Of a stretch of DNA of 64,000 bases, positions 54,231-62,503 are shown in pieces (position 1 is the first letter of the stretch; each line of letters starts with the position of its first letter). The DNA comes from Bacillus sp. NEB1478. Its GTDB lineage: Bacteria > Bacillota > Bacilli > Bacillales > Fictibacillaceae. Under the pieces are notes generated by a model. The model was not told the DNA's origin. It saw nothing but the letters and a program-made list of their open reading frames with translations, and did no database searches. The stretch is taken from assembly GCF_031582965.1 (NCBI RefSeq), contig NZ_CP134049.1, forward strand, positions 1,364,001-1,428,000, read 5' to 3'. Made by a program: the position numbers and the translations under genes.

Positions 54231-55550
54231 CTATAAACTGCTTGAAGTGTATGAACTACTTTCATCCCTAGTTTGACTCACAATTTTTAGTTTCCATAAT
54301 GGGGAAAAAACGACCCATAACGGAGCAAATGATAATCCAACAGCTCCGATAAACAATGTTTCTTGTAATCCAAGATACTCTCCCAAATAGCCTCCCGATA
54401 ATGCACCAAGTGGTATCGTTCCCCATGTTGATAATCTTGAGCAAGAAAGGGCGCGACCTAGTAAAACAGAAGGTATAAGAGTCTGCCTTATTGTTGTACA
54501 TGTAACATTGGAAAGACCGAGCCCTATCCCATTTAAAAAGAACCCCATCATGATCATCGAGCTGATCATAACCGGAGAACCATAGGCAAAGGGGATCAGC
54601 AGAGGCCCTGTACATGCTAAAATCATAGACACAATAGTAGCAGGTCCTATCCCTATCCTTCGTGAAACTTTTTCTGTAGACAGAGAACCTATAATGGCCC
54701 CAACTCCACCGCATGAGAAAAACAATCCGATTACACCCGCACTTAGGTGCAACTCAATTTTTGCATAAATCAAAATAATGGTCATGATGATTTGGGAGAA
54801 AAAGTTATAATTGGCTGCCTCAAACACAATAGGCCTGATATAAGGGTTTTTAAAGATAACCTGAAAACCTTCTGATAGATTTGCTTTTATTTGAAGTTTT
54901 GAATCCGCAGTATCTGGACGATTCTCTTCCTTTTTTATAAAGATTAAACAAAATGCAGAAATCATATAGGAAACCGCATCGATAAAGATGGTTAGTACCG
55001 AACCAAATAATTGTACAAGATACCCTCCAATCCCTTGGCCGGCGACTGTTGCTGTTGAGGAACTCGCAATTAATTTCGCATTTGCCTTTACTAGATGTTC
55101 ATTTGGTACAAGCGAAGGTATGTATGATTGGAATGTGGCATCAAAAAAAACGGTAAATATACCTGCTAAAAATGTAATGATATACATTAACTCAATCGAG
55201 AGATAATTAAAGTAGTAAGCAATAGGGATCAAAAGTAAAAGAAAGGCTCTCCCAAAGTTTGCTGTGATGAGGGTGGTCTTCTTGATCGACCGGTCAGCAT
55301 ATAAGCCCGCAAATAATGTAAATAACAAAAATGGGGAGAATGCTAATGCGTTTAAAATTCCTAATTCCTTTGACGTTGCATTCAATATTCCTACAGCTGT
55401 GAGCGGAAAAGCAACATTAGAGATTTGCGAACCAAATAGAGAGATGGTTTCCCCGACCCAAAGCTTACCAAAATCACTCAGTCTTTTATTTTCAATGAAT
55501 TGAAGGGAATCAGAATTTAATGGAACTTCCTCTTTTAGTGAGATAGACAT
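54231..55550 (-). CDS. MFS transporter (MFS_3 / enterobactin-exporter-like)
   Basis: A 439-residue major facilitator protein with twelve helices. LWVGETISLFGSQISNVAFP in helix 1, GLYADRSIKKTTLITANFGR as the A-motif region and VPNEHLVKANAKLIASSSTA are typical of the MFS_3 subgroup, which exports siderophores, macrolides or other drugs. GAGGATGAGATAA lies upstream of the ATG. It diverges from the CGNR regulator gene over 120 bases with repeated TATAAC half-sites, so it is probably that regulator's target. Confidence 0.9.
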   Translation of the reverse strand: MSISLKEEVPLNSDSLQFIENKRLSDFGKLWVGETISLFGSQISNVAFPLTAVGILNATSKELGILNALAFSPFLLFTLFAGLYADRSIKKTTLITANFGRAFLLLLIPIAYYFNYLSIELMYIITFLAGIFTVFFDATFQSYIPSLVPNEHLVKANAKLIASSSTATVAGQGIGGYLVQLFGSVLTIFIDAVSYMISAFCLIFIKKEENRPDTADSKLQIKANLSEGFQVIFKNPYIRPIVFEAANYNFFSQIIMTIILIYAKIELHLSAGVIGLFFSCGGVGAIIGSLSTEKVSRRIGIGPATIVSMILACTGPLLIPFAYGSPVMISSMIMMGFFLNGIGLGLSNVTCTTIRQTLIPSVLLGRALSCSRLSTWGTIPLGALSGGYLGEYLGLQETLFIGAVGLSFAPLWVVFSPLWKLKIVSQTRDESSSYTSSSL

Positions 55551-55563
55551 TTATCTCATCCTC

Positions 55564-55651
55564 CTTATATAACCTTCATAACTTATTTTAGATGGTTATA
55601 TCATACGATGCATAATTATAACTGTCAATTTTATATTTTAGTGGTTATAAT
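55564..55651. promoter_or_regulatory. Divergent control region with four TATAAC/GTTATA half-sites
   Basis: TATAACC-N18-GGTTATA, then TTATAAC-N20-GTTATAA, arranged in alternating orientation. TTTTAG(A)TGGTTATA occurs twice directly repeated (about 55584 and 55636). The last site overlaps TATAAT (55646-55651), the -10 of the regulator gene, with CTGTCA 18 bases upstream. Confidence 0.6.
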
Positions 55652-55671
55652 ATGAAGTGAAGGAGGTGTGA

Positions 55672-56289
55672 ATGATGGAAACGAGTACCCATTTGGTGAA
55701 TTTAAATATTTTACGCGATCGAATTTGTCTTGATTTTACTAATACTGTTGGCTGGCATACCGGAGAAAATCCGAGTGAGTGGATTAAAAGCTACGAAGAC
55801 GTGGTGATTTGGAGCAAAATGGCTGGAATTCTTTCAGAAGAAAAAGAACAACTTTTATTGAATAAAGCAAAGGAATTTCCTGAAGCAGCATCCAAAGTCT
55901 ACAATGATGCAATCCTTATTAGAGAGGCTATTTTTAGGATTTTCCGTGATGTGCTAACTAGGAAACCATGTTCAAATGAAGATCTATTACTATTAAATAA
56001 CTTCTGCAAACGTGCAAACCAATTTATTGAACTCGGAATGGATAAAGATCAATATGTGTACCAATTTAAAGAAACACTTGAGCTTGATTCCATGTTATGG
56101 GTAATCGTTAAGTCAGCTGCTGATTTTTTAGTATCTAACGAGATCGGTAAATTAAAAGAATGCGAGGGCGGAGGATGCGGTTGGCTGTTTCTGGACACAT
56201 CTCGAAACCACAGCAGAAGATGGTGTTCGATGGAAGACTGCGGGAACCGAGCGAAAGCAAGAAGACATTATCAAAAAAAGAAAAAATAA
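55672..56289 (+). CDS. CGNR zinc-finger / ABATE-domain transcriptional regulator
   Basis: A 205-residue protein: N-terminal ABATE domain (CLDFTNTVGWHTGENPSEW) and C-terminal CGNR zinc finger with CEGGGCGWLFLDTSRNHSRR then WCSMEDCGNRAKARRHYQKK, whose four cysteines bind zinc and whose basic tail binds DNA. The family is inferred to regulate stress or efflux genes. AAGGAGGTG precedes tandem ATGs (55672 and 55675; the second has better spacing). It is divergent from the MFS gene and likely autoregulated through the half-sites overlapping its -10. Confidence 0.88.
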   Translation: MMETSTHLVNLNILRDRICLDFTNTVGWHTGENPSEWIKSYEDVVIWSKMAGILSEEKEQLLLNKAKEFPEAASKVYNDAILIREAIFRIFRDVLTRKPCSNEDLLLLNNFCKRANQFIELGMDKDQYVYQFKETLELDSMLWVIVKSAADFLVSNEIGKLKECEGGGCGWLFLDTSRNHSRRWCSMEDCGNRAKARRHYQKKKK

Positions 56290-56321
56290 AATGTATTTCA
56301 ATGCTAAGGGAGGAAATAGTT

Positions 56322-56804
56322 GTGAATATTAGTGAATTACTGAATAAGGAACTGGAAAATGTTTTTGATCAGGAAGATTGGTATCCGCCTCTTAAAGATG
56401 CATTAGAAGGTTTGACAGTGGATGAAGCGAATTGGAAGCCTGAAGGGATTGCAGCAAACAGTATCTGGGAAACGGCAAGCCATCTCCATTATTATAAGGA
56501 ACGATTGTTAAATAGGCTGGAAGGTAAAACTACAACAACTAATGTACAAAATAATGATGAAACCTTTGTCTCAGGTAATGACGAAAAAAGCTGGAAAGAA
56601 TTCCATAGTAAAATGGAGCAGGTTCATCGTCAATTACAAAAGGTTGTAGGCGAATTAACGGAGAATGATTTATCGCATGAAAGAAATGGTACTGCAACAG
56701 CAAAAATGATTTCGAGTATTATTCTTCACGACGCTTATCATACCGGCCAGATCATACAAATTAGAAAATTACAGGGATCTTGGGTAGCTTCTCGATCATT
56801 TTAA
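56322..56804 (+). CDS. DinB family protein
   Basis: A 160-residue four-helix-bundle protein. The metal-binding histidines appear in ETASHLHYYKERLL (about residue 55) and ILHDAYHTGQIIQIRKLQG (about 138-156). DinB-like proteins include bacillithiol- or mycothiol-dependent transferases and stress proteins; the precise activity is not visible. Start GTG 56322 is preceded by AAGGGAGG; the frame runs further upstream inside the regulator gene without a site. It lies 32 bases after the CGNR gene and may be co-transcribed. Confidence 0.85.
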   Translation: MNISELLNKELENVFDQEDWYPPLKDALEGLTVDEANWKPEGIAANSIWETASHLHYYKERLLNRLEGKTTTTNVQNNDETFVSGNDEKSWKEFHSKMEQVHRQLQKVVGELTENDLSHERNGTATAKMISSIILHDAYHTGQIIQIRKLQGSWVASRSF

Positions 56805-56963
56805 CAACTTTCCTATACGAGCCTGAAAAGATACATTTAAACAAATAGAGAAGAGAGCTAGCTTCATAACAGTTCTCTTTTGGTGTACAGAAAACAAAAA
56901 AAGTATTACTCGTATACGAATTAGTATATGAAATAAAACTATAATTCGATTGTAAGCAACATT

Positions 56964-56995
56964 AAAACGCCCAGACATTAATCTGGTCGTTTTTT
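56964..56995. terminator. Bidirectional terminator between converging genes
   Basis: AAAACGCCCAGA pairs with TCTGGTCGTTTT (one mismatch); T-runs on both strands. Confidence 0.7.
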
Positions 56996-57007
56996 ATTTT
57001 TATTCTA

Positions 57008-57454
57008 TTAAAGCTCCCGATTGTGGAAATCAAAAGCCTTATTGTTCCACCAGTTGGGATATAAACTCCACCAATCTTCTGCTTCTCTCAAAGTATAAAA
57101 GATTTTTCGAGCTACTTCATCGGTATTAATTTCATTGAATTCAAAAGTATTACCTGTATCTTTCCCAATACGAGTTCTATTAAATGGAGAACCACCACCT
57201 ATTTGATAAACCTTTATCTTATTAGAGGGGATATGTTTTCCAGAGATTTCTTCTGTATAGCCTTCAGCAGAACATTTGGAGATTTCAACGTATAAGACAC
57301 CGTCATACATACTAAATTGAAACATCAGTAAATCCGTTCGGTCATTCAATATTCTATAAAAGTGAGGGAATGAACCTTTAAACCCTCGTTCTCTTAAGGA
57401 TGGAATAACAATTTGTTGCAAGGATTTTATCATTAAATCTCGTTCTGCAGACAA
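57008..57454 (-). CDS. DUF4304 domain protein
   Basis: A 148-residue cytoplasmic protein: LQQIVIPSLRERGFKGSFPH then FYRI at the N-terminus, DLLMFQFSMYDGVLYVEISK in the first beta sheet and a C-terminal ARKIFYTLREAEDWW. This matches DUF4304, a family often found with toxin-immunity or cassette genes; function unknown. Start TTG 57454 is preceded by TTGGAGGAG; the frame extends to 57469, only three bases after the lipoprotein gene. The two genes form a small operon. Confidence 0.7.
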   Translation of the reverse strand: MSAERDLMIKSLQQIVIPSLRERGFKGSFPHFYRILNDRTDLLMFQFSMYDGVLYVEISKCSAEGYTEEISGKHIPSNKIKVYQIGGGSPFNRTRIGKDTGNTFEFNEINTDEVARKIFYTLREAEDWWSLYPNWWNNKAFDFHNREL

Positions 57455-57472
57455 AAATAACTCCTCCAACCT

Positions 57473-57982
57473 CTAAAGATAAGGATCAACATCTTCATTC
57501 GATAAGTTTATATCAATTACTTTATCGTCAACAAACCAAAAGTCAATTTTACATTTGTTTTTATGGTCAACGTAACCTATAGTTTTAACTCCTTGTAGAG
57601 TATATTCATAATAGTTTTTACCATATTTTTTAATTACTTGGTTAATCGAGTCTCCGTGCTTAACTCCTTTTCCAGTTTTTATTTTTTCATCTCCTTCGAT
57701 AAAAGTTATCTCATCTTTATTATTAGTTAATATATGGTACTTATCATTTACAAGATTATAGGAATTTGAATTATCGTTTTCAATCTTATGTACTTTAATA
57801 AATGTACTTGTTTTTATGTTCGTTCCTAAAGCGATTCCATCAATATTTTCTTCAAATAAATCTGTGCTAGCTGTATCGGCAACGATTGCCCTTTTATTTT
57901 GGAAAAGAGAACAACTTGTTAATAGAAGTAAAATTGAAACAAAAAGTAAGAACGAGCTGTTCTTGAAAACTCGACTATGCAT
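57473..57982 (-). CDS. Hypothetical lipoprotein
   Basis: A 169-residue secreted lipoprotein: signal peptide with lipobox LLTSC (Cys24), then a beta-rich domain with two similar segments, NIDGIALGTNIKTSTFIKVH and GVKHGDSINQVIKKYGKNYY, the kind of hydrophobic-cleft repeat seen in small sensor lipoproteins. Function unknown. It runs into the DUF4304 gene with a three-base gap. A cassette-boundary-like element (58059-58123, minus strand) lies just upstream of it. Confidence 0.75.
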   Translation of the reverse strand: MHSRVFKNSSFLLFVSILLLLTSCSLFQNKRAIVADTASTDLFEENIDGIALGTNIKTSTFIKVHKIENDNSNSYNLVNDKYHILTNNKDEITFIEGDEKIKTGKGVKHGDSINQVIKKYGKNYYEYTLQGVKTIGYVDHKNKCKIDFWFVDDKVIDINLSNEDVDPYL

Positions 57983-58058
57983 ATTTACAAAATATTTCCT
58001 CTCTATTATAAAAGCTGCAATATTTTAAGGGTTTTTATTTTGCTTTTGTTCATTTTTA

Positions 58059-58123
58059 TTCAACAATCCTGCCTTTTAATTCCATAAAAAGGTGCACATC
58101 TCCTTTTTGGAGAAACGCACCTT
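58059..58123 (-). repeat. Cassette-boundary-like element, copy J (minus strand)
   Basis: On the minus strand: hairpin GGTGCGTTTCTCC/GGAGATGTGCACC, T-run, then GGCAGGATTGTTGAATAA. It lies after the 82-residue gene and before the lipoprotein gene, in their shared direction. Confidence 0.65.
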
Positions 58124-58245
58124 TGAATAAATTGAATCCTTGTTCAAATAAAACTTAGTTAGTTTATTCATTTTCTTCTTTTTATTTTTGGTCTATTCCT
58201 TTTTGTCCCTTTTTATTTATATCATTTTGAAGGTTAATATATTTA

Positions 58246-58494
58246 CTAACGTAATGCCTGGACGGATAGATAGATACAGATAATTGCTGAAGTATATAAG
58301 ATTACAGAAGTTAGAAGGCTTTTCCTCATTCTAATACCATAAGAAAAGAAAAAGATAGCAGCAGCTAATTTGGAAATGCTTTGATAATAAGCATTATCCG
58401 ATAAAAAGGAACTGCTAAAGATAATTGAAAAAAGCAAAGATGAAGAGATTAGTATTTTAAACCACAAAGGCTCTTTTAGAAATTGTTTAATCAT
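58246..58494 (-). CDS. Small membrane protein, unknown
   Basis: An 82-residue protein with a short amphipathic N-terminus (IKQFLKEPLWFK) and two to three helices: ILISSSLLFSIIFSSSFL, ISKLAAAIFFFSYGI, LTSVILYTSAIICIYLSV. No family recognised. The ribosome binding site is weak (GAAGGGAG about 25 bases upstream). It is a single gene enclosed between two minus-strand copies of the dispersed element (K upstream, J downstream), the clearest cassette-like unit on this strand. Confidence 0.6.
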   Translation of the reverse strand: MIKQFLKEPLWFKILISSSLLFSIIFSSSFLSDNAYYQSISKLAAAIFFFSYGIRMRKSLLTSVILYTSAIICIYLSVQALR

Positions 58495-58606
58495 AAATTT
58501 TATGCCATTAATAAATGTTCGACTCCCTTCAAGAAAGTTCCTATTCTAATAAATCTTATGGTGTTTTTTCAAAAAATATCCTTTTCTTTTACGGCTATAA
58601 ATAAAA

Positions 58607-58643
58607 TTCTTCAACAATCCTTCTATTTAGTTCAATAGAAAAG
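58607..58643 (-). repeat. Cassette-boundary-like element, copy K (tail only, minus strand)
   Basis: On the minus strand: TATTGAACTAAATAGAAGG then ATTGTTGAAGAA, matching the tail of copies C, H and J. The canonical hairpin is not preserved. Confidence 0.5.
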
Positions 58644-58709
58644 CCGCCTGATATGGCAGCAGAATCATTGTTATTTGTCTTCATTACTGATCATTCATTT
58701 CTTCCAAGT

Positions 58710-59252
58710 TTATGATGGCTTATTAGCACTTCCAACATTTATTTTGCTTCCTTTGGAATAGAGATAAAGTCCATAATCTTGCATAACAGAAGTTTGACCC
58801 ATTTGCCGGAGTAAAGTGGCTATATTGCCACGGTGGTATGAACCGTGAGTGACAACGTGGATTAAAGTTTTAGATATAGAAGTTTCAAGTTTTCCGGCAT
58901 AAGGATTATCCACGACCAACAACAATTCCATATTCATTTGACTGCTCAGAACTTTTTTGTATCGTTCGGATAGATTTACAAATATCTCTTTCATTTCATT
59001 AATACTTTTTTGTTCCACTTCGTTTTTCATTTGATTCGTGGTTTCCATTGCTTCATTCATACTTTTACCTTGGATAATTTCAAACCAAGCATAATCTGTG
59101 AGATAAATGTGAGACAAAACCTGAGATACGGAAGAGAAGCCACTCTGAATTTCTTTATGATAAATTTCCTCTGGAAGTTCTTTTAATCGATCAATGATCA
59201 CACCATTTGCCCATACGTGAAAATCATACATTTCTAATGCTGGATGTGTCAT
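58710..59252 (-). CDS. DinB family protein
   Basis: A 180-residue DinB-like four-helix protein: YDFHVWANGVIIDRLKELPE at the N-terminus, VLSHIYLTDYAWFEIIQGKS with the first metal histidine (about residue 48) and HVVTHGSYHRGNIATLLRQM with the other two (about 132-142). The family includes metal-dependent thiol transferases and damage-inducible proteins. GGAGGTAAATTAAT precedes the ATG. It is unrelated in detail to the DinB gene at 56322. Single-gene unit. Confidence 0.88.
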   Translation of the reverse strand: MTHPALEMYDFHVWANGVIIDRLKELPEEIYHKEIQSGFSSVSQVLSHIYLTDYAWFEIIQGKSMNEAMETTNQMKNEVEQKSINEMKEIFVNLSERYKKVLSSQMNMELLLVVDNPYAGKLETSISKTLIHVVTHGSYHRGNIATLLRQMGQTSVMQDYGLYLYSKGSKINVGSANKPS

Positions 59253-59397
59253 ATTAATTTACCTCCATTTTACTTATTTTTTCATTACATAAAATTAAGG
59301 CTAGAGCTAAGTCGGTATTCACTAAAGATTTTATTTGAATTACTTCTTCTGTAACTTCCAGTAAATACCTTCATAAACTTAAAGGAGTTCAACAAAA

Positions 59398-59421
59398 AAA
59401 GAGCTGCGTAAACAGCTCTTT
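59398..59421 (-). terminator. Hairpin with minus-strand T-run
   Basis: AAAGAGCTG and CAGCTCTTT pair perfectly; the T-run is on the minus strand although no minus-strand gene ends here. The flanking GTTCAACAAAAAAAGAGC resembles the tail of the dispersed element. Confidence 0.4.
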
Positions 59422-59470
59422 GAATCTTCAATTAAAAATATTCCCGTACACACCGAATTTTTTGTAAATG

Positions 59471-59484
59471 CATAACATGTTATG
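59471..59484. promoter_or_regulatory. Perfect 14-base palindrome upstream of the cupin gene
   Basis: CATAACATGTTATG, 42 bases before the start codon. It could be an operator or include a mother-cell sigma -10 (CATAnnnT). Confidence 0.45.
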
Positions 59485-59525
59485 ACAAAGTTTGTTTTAT
59501 CCCTAATTCATGAGGTGAAGAATTT

Positions 59526-60173
59526 ATGGTTTCTTATATGGATTATACATCTCCTGCAACTCAATATACTTTTGATGTAAATAAAAGTCCTTTGTTCATA
59601 AAAGATAGCGAGAATTATATAAACGTATTGGGTATTAAGCAGTTGAACACCCTGGAAAATGTGTCTCTGCTAGATATATTCCTTAGTACTAATAATGTTG
59701 TAGAACCTCACTATCACCAAAATGCAGCAGAGTTAGTGTATTGTATTTCGGGTTCTGTTCTTGTATCGATATTGAATCCTTTTACAAGACAATTACTCAA
59801 TTTCAAAATTACACCTGGACAAGTGGCAAATGTTCCACAAGGTTGGTGGCATTATGAAATTGCATTACAGGATAACACTCATCTTTTAGCTATTTTTGAT
59901 GCACCTACTCCAGAAGTGATTTTAGGTTCTGATATCCTAAAATTCACCCCTGCAAATGTCATGGCGCATACGTATTGTCTTGACGAAAATCAATGGAAAC
60001 AGGCAATCGCACCTGTAAAACCCTCAACATATATAGGGCCATACACGGACTGTAACCGAATCTATGAAAATACTCCTCAATCAAATGTTGCTCAACAGTA
60101 TCAAAAGATCCAATATATTCAACAATACCCACAAACTCCATACATTCATCAGTATAGGTATTATTGGGGTTAA
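59526..60173 (+). CDS. Cupin domain protein with Tyr/Gln-rich tail (possible spore coat or spore enzyme)
   Basis: A 215-residue single cupin. PHYHQNAAELVYCISGSVLV (about residues 61-80) is cupin motif 1 with His, His and Glu metal ligands, and NVPQGWWHYEIAL (about 108-120) is motif 2 with the last histidine. It resembles one half of oxalate-decarboxylase-like germin proteins. After about residue 180 the sequence becomes low-complexity with QYQKIQYIQQYPQTPYIHQY, like Bacillus coat proteins. GAGGTGAAG precedes the ATG. Spore association is inferred from the tail. Confidence 0.8.
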   Translation: MVSYMDYTSPATQYTFDVNKSPLFIKDSENYINVLGIKQLNTLENVSLLDIFLSTNNVVEPHYHQNAAELVYCISGSVLVSILNPFTRQLLNFKITPGQVANVPQGWWHYEIALQDNTHLLAIFDAPTPEVILGSDILKFTPANVMAHTYCLDENQWKQAIAPVKPSTYIGPYTDCNRIYENTPQSNVAQQYQKIQYIQQYPQTPYIHQYRYYWG

Positions 60174-60234
60174 GATAAACAAAATGCAGTTGCTGACATA
60201 GGAAAACCATGATTGTTAACAGAAAATATTACTA

Positions 60235-61275
60235 TTATTCTTCAGGCAGTAAGACAATTTTTCCTAGTTTTCCTGCATTTTTAAAATAGGTTTGAGCTTC
60301 TCTTGCTTGTTCCAGAGGAAAAGTTCTTTCGATGACTGGCGTAATTTTTCCTTTAGAAATAGCATCAAGCATTTCTTTGAATTCATATCTTGTACCTAAA
60401 ACTGATCCATATAGAGTAATGTGTTTTAAGTATAGTGTACGTATATCAAGTTCGGTTTTCTGGCCACCTGCAGATCCGGAGGTACAATATTTACCTCCAT
60501 TTTTCAAAACTTGAAGAGAAGTTGAAAACAAAGCATCACCTACCACATCTAACACTGAATCAATAGGTCCGCCATTTACTTTTATTATTTCATCGGCAAG
60601 GTGAATTGACTTATAGGACAGTACATGTGCAGCTCCCAAATCTTTCATTTTTTCCTCTAAAGCTAAATCTCCAACAATTGCAATAACCTTAGCACCAAAT
60701 ACTTTGGAAGCCATTTGAACATTTAAAGACCCGACGCCACCATTAGCACCAGTCACCATAATTGTATCAGTTGGAGCAGCTTCAATTTGCTTTACCATAT
60801 GCCAAGCAGTCAATCCACTGACCGAAAAAGCAGCGCTTTCTATGTAGTCCGGAAGAGGCATGTCATAACAAAGATCTGCGGGCCATACTACATATTCTGC
60901 ATATCCTCCGTCATATTCCGATCCAATAAAGGACATATCTTCTGAGATATGTTCAGAACCTTCAACACCACTTGATGTAAACGGGAAAAGAACGACATCC
61001 TTCCCTTGCATGCTTTCATTTACTTGGCTTCCTATTTTTACAACACGACCTGTGATATCTGAACCAGGAATCCTTGGGAATTTTACACCTTCTGGTTTCC
61101 AGCCGGATTTCGTATCGGTGCCATAGGCTCCTTCTCTCATCCAAATTTCCGTATTATTAATGGCACAAGCCTTTATTTTAATAAGGACTTCATTACTCTT
61201 GGGTTCTGGGATTGGTTTTTCTACTATTTCTAATTTGTCAACATCTCCGTATCCAGTCACTTGAACTGCTCTCAT
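60235..61275 (-). CDS. Zinc-independent alcohol dehydrogenase / quinone oxidoreductase family (MDR)
   Basis: A 346-residue medium-chain reductase. The N-terminal GroES-like domain has PRIPGSDITGRVVKIGSQVN, and the Rossmann motif is TGANGGVGSLNVQMA (about residue 176). The usual catalytic zinc cysteine is absent from the AINNTEIWMREG segment, fitting the quinone-oxidoreductase branch that reduces quinones or enones with NADPH. The ATG has a modest AAAGATGGTG site. Single-gene unit; substrate unknown. Confidence 0.87.
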   Translation of the reverse strand: MRAVQVTGYGDVDKLEIVEKPIPEPKSNEVLIKIKACAINNTEIWMREGAYGTDTKSGWKPEGVKFPRIPGSDITGRVVKIGSQVNESMQGKDVVLFPFTSSGVEGSEHISEDMSFIGSEYDGGYAEYVVWPADLCYDMPLPDYIESAAFSVSGLTAWHMVKQIEAAPTDTIMVTGANGGVGSLNVQMASKVFGAKVIAIVGDLALEEKMKDLGAAHVLSYKSIHLADEIIKVNGGPIDSVLDVVGDALFSTSLQVLKNGGKYCTSGSAGGQKTELDIRTLYLKHITLYGSVLGTRYEFKEMLDAISKGKITPVIERTFPLEQAREAQTYFKNAGKLGKIVLLPEE

Positions 61276-61532
61276 ATAGACACCATCTTTCTAGTTCTTT
61301 ATTTCAACAACTGTCTGATAGTGTACTCAAATTTAACCTAATTAACCACATAAGTGCTCGCTTTCAGGGTCATTATGAAAATATTTGAATAGATATTAAA
61401 ATGATGAAATATAGAAAGAGGAGGTTGACGAGTAGTGCAATGATTTATGTAAGGAAAAATATATGATTGGGGTTTTTGTTTTTTACATAATAGATCCACA
61501 TTAATAATTTTGTAGTTAAACTCTTACATATT

Positions 61533-61566
61533 AAGTTATTCAACAAACGGGCCAGATTGGGAGTAA
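61533..61566 (+). repeat. Cassette-boundary-like element, copy E (tail)
   Basis: AAGTTATTCAACAAACGGG then CCAGATTGGGAG. First of two tails 68 bases apart before the VOC gene. Confidence 0.6.
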
Positions 61567-61599
61567 GAAAGGATTTGAACATGTACAACTTGAATTTGT

Positions 61600-61630
61600 A
61601 AGTTATTCAACAAACGAGGCAGGTTAATTT
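61600..61630 (+). repeat. Cassette-boundary-like element, copy F (tail)
   Basis: AAGTTATTCAACAAACGAGG then CAGGTTAATTT, sharing the first 17 bases with copy E. The doubling suggests that a cassette between them was lost. Confidence 0.6.
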
Positions 61631-61704
61631 AATAAATTGGAAAGGGATAGGTGTATAAATCGGGAATAACTTGATACACCAGATTAAATTAAGGAGAGGT
61701 AAAT

Positions 61705-62076
61705 ATGAGTAAATCATTCATTGAACAAGTACATTATATTAGAATTCCTGTAAAAGATTTAGAACAGTCTGCACAATGGTATAGAGATGTATTAGGGCTC
61801 CAGTTACTAAACAATACTGAGGAACTTGCAATTTTAAAAGTAAATGAAGGACCTTTCTTACTTATCTTAGTTCCTACCGAAGATGAAACATTTGCACACT
61901 TTACAATTGATAATGAACAAGAATTTAGCATTGGCTTTACAAGTCCAGAATTATCTAAATTTCATCAACACTTAATTGATAATCAAGTTAAGGTCGAGGA
62001 TATAAAAGAAGATAATGGTCATGCCTTTTTCCACTTTTATGACCCAAATGGTAATAAACTTCAAGTACACTGGTAA
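61705..62076 (+). CDS. VOC/glyoxalase family protein
   Basis: A 123-residue vicinal-oxygen-chelate protein with both beta-alpha-beta-beta-beta modules: VHYIRIPVKDLEQSAQWYRD then VLGLQLL at the N-terminus (first metal His) and HAFFHFYDPNGNKLQVHW at the C-terminus. Family members include fosfomycin-thiol transferases, dioxygenases and glyoxalase I; no specific function can be assigned. GGAGAGG precedes the ATG. It stands alone behind tandem tails of the dispersed element. Confidence 0.85.
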   Translation: MSKSFIEQVHYIRIPVKDLEQSAQWYRDVLGLQLLNNTEELAILKVNEGPFLLILVPTEDETFAHFTIDNEQEFSIGFTSPELSKFHQHLIDNQVKVEDIKEDNGHAFFHFYDPNGNKLQVHW

Positions 62077-62107
62077 GATTATCATAAATAAATTACCTTA
62101 TTTCATT

Positions 62108-62141
62108 AACATTTCTTCATGATGGAGAAGTGCATGTTTTT
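62108..62141 (+). repeat. Cassette-boundary-like element, copy G (hairpin half)
   Basis: ACATTTCTTCATGATGGAG then AAGTGCATGTTTTT, 31 bases after the VOC stop. It matches the hairpin half of copies B and C; the tail is not recognisable. Confidence 0.5.
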
Positions 62142-62243
62142 ATATACCTTATCATGCCTATATCATGGTATTTTCATAGTAATAAAATACCATTTTAATT
62201 ATAATTATTAATAATCAATGATTGGTTGTGAGAGGGAAATAAA

Positions 62244-62402
62244 TTGGATGACACTATTATAAGAAAGTGGGAAATGCTAGCTAAGAAAAAGTAAATAGAG
62301 AGATTTAGCATTACTTTTACCTATATAAATAGTGAAGAAGAAATATTTGAAGTTAACGAGGATCTTACTGCAAAGACAAAATTTGTTTGTTGCATGGAGT
62401 GA
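62244..62402 (+). pseudogene. Short gene interrupted by one nonsense codon
   Basis: TTG 62244 behind GAGAGGG opens LDDTIIRKWEMLAKKK, then TAA at 62292, then the same frame continues IERFSITFTYINSEEEIFEV and NEDLTAKTKFVCCME to a TGA at 62402. A single change in one codon would restore a 52-residue protein. Not recognised. Confidence 0.55.
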
Positions 62403-62503
62403 GTTAAGCCCGAAATATAAAAAGTTATACATGATTACATCATAAATAATGCAAGATGAAATGGAGTATTATATATATTTTTTTAAGAGGTGGTTAATAG
62501 ATT

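Noticed and set aside
61533..61630. Integron attC sites in the strict sense
   Set aside because: The elements lack the R and L box layout I would expect of attC, and no integron integrase is visible; they are reported as cassette-like only.
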